This document shows, in pieces, positions 36,302 to 39,595 of a DNA stretch of 39,595 nt. Source of the DNA: SAR116 cluster bacterium AG-355-O21 (GTDB taxonomy: Bacteria; Pseudomonadota; Alphaproteobacteria; Thalassobaculales; Thalassobaculaceae); assembly GCA_003280605.1 (NCBI GenBank), contig QCEM01000018.1:1-39595 (forward strand), in the 5' to 3' direction. The notes under the pieces are model-generated. The model saw only the letters and a program-made list of their open reading frames with translations, was not told the DNA's origin and searched no databases. Numbering within the stretch: position 1 is the first letter of the stretch; each line of letters begins with the position of its first letter. A program made the position numbers and the translations under genes.

Positions 36302-36377
36302 TGGTGGGCCCGGAGGGATTCGAACCCCCGACAACGCCGTTATGAGCGGCGCGTTCTGACCGCTGAACTACAGGCCC
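36302..36377 (-). tRNA. tRNA with CAU anticodon, probably tRNA-Ile2 (or elongator Met)
   Basis: The minus strand folds into a full cloverleaf. The acceptor GGGCCTG pairs with CGGGCCC. The D stem is GTTC/GAAC, the anticodon stem CGCCG/CGGCG with loop CTCATAA, and the T arm GGGGG-TTCGAAT-CCCTC. The discriminator is A, and CCA is encoded (36302-36304). The first acceptor pair is G-C and the GGG/CCC anticodon-stem feature is missing, so it is not the initiator. Pairs 4-69 and 5-68 are both C-G, as favoured by the lysidine synthetase TilS, which argues for tRNA-Ile2 reading AUA. Elongator tRNA-Met cannot be excluded by eye. Confidence 0.92.
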
Positions 36378-36900
36378 GTGGATAACCATCGAAACCGAAA
36401 GGTAACACCACGGGTGTTCTTTTACCTCAATTCAGCTGGCGGACATAGCGTAGAAACGGCGACAAGATTTGAACCCGAAAGTCGCTTTAAACCCCACCTC
36501 GTTTCAGGGCAAAAAAGTGCCTTCACCGAGGGCGATTTTTGCGCCGCATGATTCGGCGAATAAGCGTGGATTTGGCAAAATTGGCGAAATTCTTCACTTG
36601 CTGGTAAAAAAAATCCTCTTAAGGAGAAGATATTTACGCAACAATCAATCCCCCTGCATAGATATTTTTTGCCGCACTGGGGCAGCTTGTCGCAGTCACT
36701 TCGTGATTGATTTCATTCACAAAAATTCAACCGGCTTGGCAATTAACGGCGCTAAACCGCTCTACTTTCAGGGAAGATTTTTGAAATCTGTTATTGCCTT
36801 GATCTAAAAATGTATTAAATCATGCCGCAGATATGTTTATTGTTCGTGCTACTCTAAACAGAATATCTAACGTGAAATCAAATATCTGGGGGGAAACGCC
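36378..36900 (+). promoter_or_regulatory. AT-rich regulatory region upstream of proteorhodopsin, with repeated AGATAT motifs
   Basis: This 523-bp gene-free region is visibly richer in A and T than its surroundings. Five copies of an AGATATTT-like word lie upstream of the rhodopsin gene: 36628-36635, 36660-36667 and 36829-36836 in plus orientation, and 36861-36868 and 36880-36887 in minus orientation. A weak promoter candidate is TTGTTC (36840-36845), 17 bp, then ATATCT (36863-36868). The ribosome-binding site is the G-run at about 36888-36893. The long ORF at 36469-36807 has no protein character. Confidence 0.5.
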
Positions 36901-37617
36901 ATGGATAAAATGTTACTTCTAGACCCGTCGGACTACGTCGGTGTTAGCTTTTGGATCATTTCTGCTGCGATGGTTGCAGCAACCTATTTCTTCTACGTCG
37001 AGCGCGATCGCGCGGTAGGAAAATGGAAAACCTCATTGACAGTCGCTGCCATGGTGACTGGCATCGCCGCCATCCATTATTTCTACATGCGGGAAGTTTG
37101 GGTGATGACCGGGGAAAGCCCGACCGTCTTCCGTTATGTTGATTGGCTGCTGACCGTTCCGCTCCAGATCATTGAATTCTACTTGATCCTGGCCGCTATC
37201 GCCGCAGTCGCCACAGGTCTTTTCTGGCGTTTGCTGATCGCCTCTTTGGTCATGTTGGTCGCTGGTTACCTGGGCGAAGTGAATGCTGCCAACCCAACAG
37301 CTCTTTGGGTATTCTTCATTATCGGCATGGCCGGCTGGATTTACATCATCTACGAAATCTTCGCGGGTGAAGCGAGCCAGATCAGCGCCAGCCAAGGCAC
37401 CGTTGCATCACAGCAAGCATTTAATGCCTTGCGTCTGATCGTAACCGTTGGCTGGGCGATTTATCCGCTCGGCTACATCTATGGTTATGCTGGCGGTGGC
37501 GATGCCGCAGCCCTGAACATCATCTACAACTTGGCCGACTTTGTTAACAAAATCGCCTTTGGTGTTGTGATCTGGGCAGCTGCAACCTCGTCCGACGCGA
37601 GCAAGCCTGCGGCTTAA
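36901..37617 (+). CDS. Proteorhodopsin, light-driven proton pump, predicted blue-absorbing
   Basis: A 238-residue seven-helix retinal protein of the inner membrane. All proton-pump residues are present: His59 (H75 of the reference green proteorhodopsin), Arg78, the Schiff-base counter-ion Asp81 (D97), Thr85 (T101), the proton donor Glu92 (E108) and the retinal-binding Lys217 (K231) in DFVNKIAFG. The motif is therefore DTE, a proton pump. The spectral-tuning site (position 105) is Gln89 in TVPLQIIEFY, which predicts blue absorption. Unlike the reference protein it has no cleavable signal peptide; it begins MDKMLLLDPSDYVGVSFW. A G-run precedes the ATG. It is followed by crtE and crtI. Confidence 0.97.
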   Translation: MDKMLLLDPSDYVGVSFWIISAAMVAATYFFYVERDRAVGKWKTSLTVAAMVTGIAAIHYFYMREVWVMTGESPTVFRYVDWLLTVPLQIIEFYLILAAIAAVATGLFWRLLIASLVMLVAGYLGEVNAANPTALWVFFIIGMAGWIYIIYEIFAGEASQISASQGTVASQQAFNALRLIVTVGWAIYPLGYIYGYAGGGDAAALNIIYNLADFVNKIAFGVVIWAAATSSDASKPAA

Positions 37618-37650
37618 GCCGGAGATAACGATACGACGACGAACGAACAC

Positions 37651-37686
37651 AAAAAAAGGGCGTGCCCTGCCTCGGCCGGGCACGTC
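37651..37686 (-). terminator. Strong hairpin between proteorhodopsin and crtE; T-run on the minus strand only
   Basis: GGCGTGCCC (37659-37667) pairs with GGGCACGTC (37678-37686), nine pairs with one G-U. On the plus strand no T-run follows, but A7 precedes it. On the minus strand the hairpin is therefore followed by T7, a textbook intrinsic terminator for leftward transcription. For the rhodopsin transcript it may act as a 3'-stabilising or processing hairpin. Confidence 0.55.
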
Positions 37687-37709
37687 ATAATAAAGGCCAG
37701 GGGGACATC

Positions 37710-38753
37710 ATGCTGGGACACACCGAACAGGGGTATGCAACGACGCAGCCGCTCAAACGATCGGGCATTGATGCACATACGGCAATGCAGGCCAAACTGC
37801 AGCAAGCAATAACCAATATCCTGCCGTCTGCGAACACAGCATTGCATGAGGTTGCGCACTTTCATTTCAACGAATTCGGCAAGCTTTTGCGTGGTCAAAC
37901 AGCCCTTGCGGTGAGCGCTGCGGTGGATCTCGATCCAAAACGCGCGTTGCAATGGGCCCTCGCCGTAGAGCTTATACACAATGCATCTTTGGTGCATGAC
38001 GATATTTGCGACCGTGACGAACGCCGTCGCGACCGATTGACGATATTTTCCGCCTTCGGCACGCCGCTCGCCATCTGCTTTGGCGATTGGCTGGTTGCGC
38101 AGAGCTTTGAAGCCGCGCTCGCCGCAGTCGGTGACAACAGTGCCCATGGGGTTGCCGCCGTTGCCGGCTTGGCGAAAGTCATGGCTCGGTTATCTGTCGG
38201 CCAAGCCGACGAGTTCACAGGGGTTCCGGTGCTGACCTGGCCGGCTTATGAGCAAGTTGTCTGCCGCAAGACCGTGCCCCTGATCTTGGCACCAATTGAA
38301 GGTCCGCTGCAGCTCGCAGGACACGTTAGCGATTTGCTCACCGTGCGGCGCGCCATTCGCGCCCTCGGCATTGCCTATCAAATGGCCAATGATATTCTCG
38401 ATGTGCTTGGACAGGACGGCAGCGCCGGGGCTTTTGGCGATCTTCATCGGCGCGCGCCCAATGCCGTCTTGGTCAGCTTTCGTAATCAGCTGGTCAATGG
38501 CAGTCGGTCAGCCTTTGATGCCTGGATGGCTGCACCGACCTCAGATGAAACCCCCTATGGCGCTGAGCAAATGATTGCCACCGGTGCGCTTGCTCACTGT
38601 GCCCGTCGCTTGCAAGACCAAATCGACACCTGTCAGATGCATTGCGCGGACCTGCCGCTTGCCCTGCAAACAGCACTTGCGCCGCTGCTTGGTTATTTGG
38701 AAAAAACCACCAATGTTGCACGTAGTCGTGCCGCGGAGAATCGATGGCAATAA
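37710..38753 (+). CDS. crtE: Geranylgeranyl diphosphate synthase-like polyprenyl synthetase
   Basis: A 347-residue trans-prenyltransferase expected to make GGPP for carotenoid synthesis. The first Asp-rich motif is HDDICDRDERRR (DDxxD, Asp97-Asp101). The second is ANDILD (Asn227-Asp231), where the usual first Asp is Asn. The blocks AVELIHNASLVHDD, GDWLVAQSFE and the CRKT in the middle are as in proteorhodopsin-linked and alphaproteobacterial CrtE. ATG 37710 is preferred because AGGGGG lies 6 bases upstream; the in-frame GTG at 37662 lies inside a hairpin. Position directly after proteorhodopsin and 10-bp overlap with crtI fix its pathway. Confidence 0.93.
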   Translation: MLGHTEQGYATTQPLKRSGIDAHTAMQAKLQQAITNILPSANTALHEVAHFHFNEFGKLLRGQTALAVSAAVDLDPKRALQWALAVELIHNASLVHDDICDRDERRRDRLTIFSAFGTPLAICFGDWLVAQSFEAALAAVGDNSAHGVAAVAGLAKVMARLSVGQADEFTGVPVLTWPAYEQVVCRKTVPLILAPIEGPLQLAGHVSDLLTVRRAIRALGIAYQMANDILDVLGQDGSAGAFGDLHRRAPNAVLVSFRNQLVNGSRSAFDAWMAAPTSDETPYGAEQMIATGALAHCARRLQDQIDTCQMHCADLPLALQTALAPLLGYLEKTTNVARSRAAENRWQ

Positions 38754-39595
38754 CCGAAATACCACATGCCGAAGCGCCCGAGACAGAGCAGGCGCATAAA
38801 CATGTGGTTGTCATCGGTGGTGGTTTTGGCGGTATCGCGTCTGCGCTTCGATGCCGTGCGCTCGGCCTACAAGTCACCCTCGTTGAGCGGTTGCCCCATC
38901 TCGGCGGCAGAGCACAAGTCTTTCAACGCGACGGTTTCAAACATGACGCCGGACCGACGGTCATTACCGCACCGTTTTTGTTTGAGGAGCTTTTCCAGCT
39001 TTTTGACGAAGACCTGCACGACCATCTCACCTTTGCGCCGCTAACGCCCTGGTACAGATACCATTTTCACGACGGGCGAAGCTTTGACTACAGTGGCGAC
39101 GAGGCCCATATGAGCGCTGAAATTGCCCGCTTCTCGCCCCCTGACGTGGCGGGATATAAGGCCCTTGTCGAGGCGTCACGAAAAATTTTTGAGGTTGGCT
39201 TCACAAAGCTTGCGCATCGACCTTTTACCCGCTTTACCGACATGATGAAGCAGGTGCCGGCGCTGCTTCGGCTGCGTGCTGACCGAACGGTTAGCGCATT
39301 GGTCCGTAAACATATCAAACATCCTTTGCTGCGCCGGGCGTTTTCAATTCAGCCCTTATTGGTCGGCGGCAATCCGTTCACGACCACGTCAATTTATTCA
39401 TTGATCCATTTTCTGGAACGCAAATGGGGGGTATTTTTCTGCATGGGCGGCACCGGTGCGCTGGTGCAAGCCTTGCAAGACTTAATGCACCGACAAGGCA
39501 TAACCACGATCACTGGCGGCGATGCAGAAAAACTCGTCATGGACGGTGAAAAGGTCGCTGCCGTACAGCTTGCCAACGGCCAACTGCTGACCGCC
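38744..39595 (+). CDS. crtI: Phytoene desaturase, 3' end cut by window
   Basis: 284 codons of an FAD-dependent carotenoid desaturase are visible and the frame is still open at the window end. The dinucleotide-binding motif VVVIGGGFGGIASALRC is near the start, followed by VTLVERLPHLGGRAQVF. The CrtI-type motif is DAGPTVITAPFLFEELF, and GNPFTTTSIYSLIHFLERKWGV is in the last part. It would desaturate phytoene toward lycopene. The ATG at 38744 overlaps the crtE stop by 10 bp, so the genes are coupled. The remaining genes of the pathway (crtB, crtY and the retinal-forming oxygenase) should lie just beyond the window. Confidence 0.95.
   Translation, partial: MAITEIPHAEAPETEQAHKHVVVIGGGFGGIASALRCRALGLQVTLVERLPHLGGRAQVFQRDGFKHDAGPTVITAPFLFEELFQLFDEDLHDHLTFAPLTPWYRYHFHDGRSFDYSGDEAHMSAEIARFSPPDVAGYKALVEASRKIFEVGFTKLAHRPFTRFTDMMKQVPALLRLRADRTVSALVRKHIKHPLLRRAFSIQPLLVGGNPFTTTSIYSLIHFLERKWGVFFCMGGTGALVQALQDLMHRQGITTITGGDAEKLVMDGEKVAAVQLANGQLLTA

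Noticed and set aside
36464-36485. tRNA-like word (gatttgaaccc) upstream of proteorhodopsin, similar to the T-arm of the neighbouring tRNA
   Set aside because: No cloverleaf can be built around it; the stem has mismatches and there is no acceptor or anticodon arm. It also lies on the wrong side of the tRNA for an island attachment site.
36469-36807. 112-residue ORF upstream of proteorhodopsin
   Set aside because: Composition is unlike a protein, there is no ribosome-binding site, and it covers the AT-rich regulatory region.
1-39595. CRISPR arrays, insertion sequences, prophage or integrase genes
   Set aside because: No regularly spaced repeats, transposase or integrase motifs, or phage structural genes were seen on either strand.

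Overview
The window looks like chromosome from a free-living, probably marine, alphaproteobacterium of SAR116 or Rhodospirillales type. The evidence is a proteorhodopsin followed directly by carotenoid genes, an AsmA protein, a mitochondrial-type small cytochrome c, an alphaproteobacterial-style S24 repressor remnant and RHH_4-type protein, and moderate GC with dense gene packing. Lineage is inferred from gene content only. No insertion sequence, phage module or CRISPR array was seen.

Layout. 1-5.2 kb: the 3' end of an OmpA-type protein, a Cu(+) P-type ATPase, and an amidase-creatininase operon. 5.4-11.3 kb: an AlkA-type glycosylase, a PAS-GGDEF-EAL protein, an unrecognised single-pass membrane protein, the SRAP abasic-site protein, CysQ and a carboxymuconolactone-decarboxylase-like protein. 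11.3-17.4 kb, all minus strand: an EmrAB-type efflux pair, a MaoC/TtuC-like pair, and a PhzF/AlaX pair. 17.5-19.8 kb: orphan LarB and glycerol kinase. 19.8-24.5 kb: a minus-strand run queA-tgt-queG (queuosine tRNA modification), an unknown ferredoxin-like-fold protein and a Zn-ribbon methyltransferase. 24.5-27.1 kb: a decayed S24 repressor coupled to a small basic ORF, an RlmD/TrmA-type RNA methyltransferase and an RHH protein. 27.1-31.1 kb: a giant AsmA protein and cytochrome c. 31.3-35.9 kb: a catabolic-looking cluster of SCP2-like protein, alpha/beta hydrolase and nitronate-monooxygenase-like flavoprotein, facing a citryl-CoA lyase-like protein and an acyl-CoA ligase. 36.3 kb: a CAU-anticodon tRNA. 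36.4-39.6 kb: an AT-rich regulatory region, proteorhodopsin, crtE and the 5' part of crtI, which runs off the window.

Functional themes. The right edge is a phototrophy module. The rhodopsin has all proton-pump residues and a glutamine at the spectral-tuning site, predicting blue absorption, and the crt genes would supply the carotenoid precursor of retinal. The best candidates for something not described are the 31.3-35.9 kb cluster, in which two enzymes lack the canonical catalytic residue of their family, and the hairpins next to larB, the amidase operon and the rhodopsin gene. I did not find a clear-cut new defence or mobile system.
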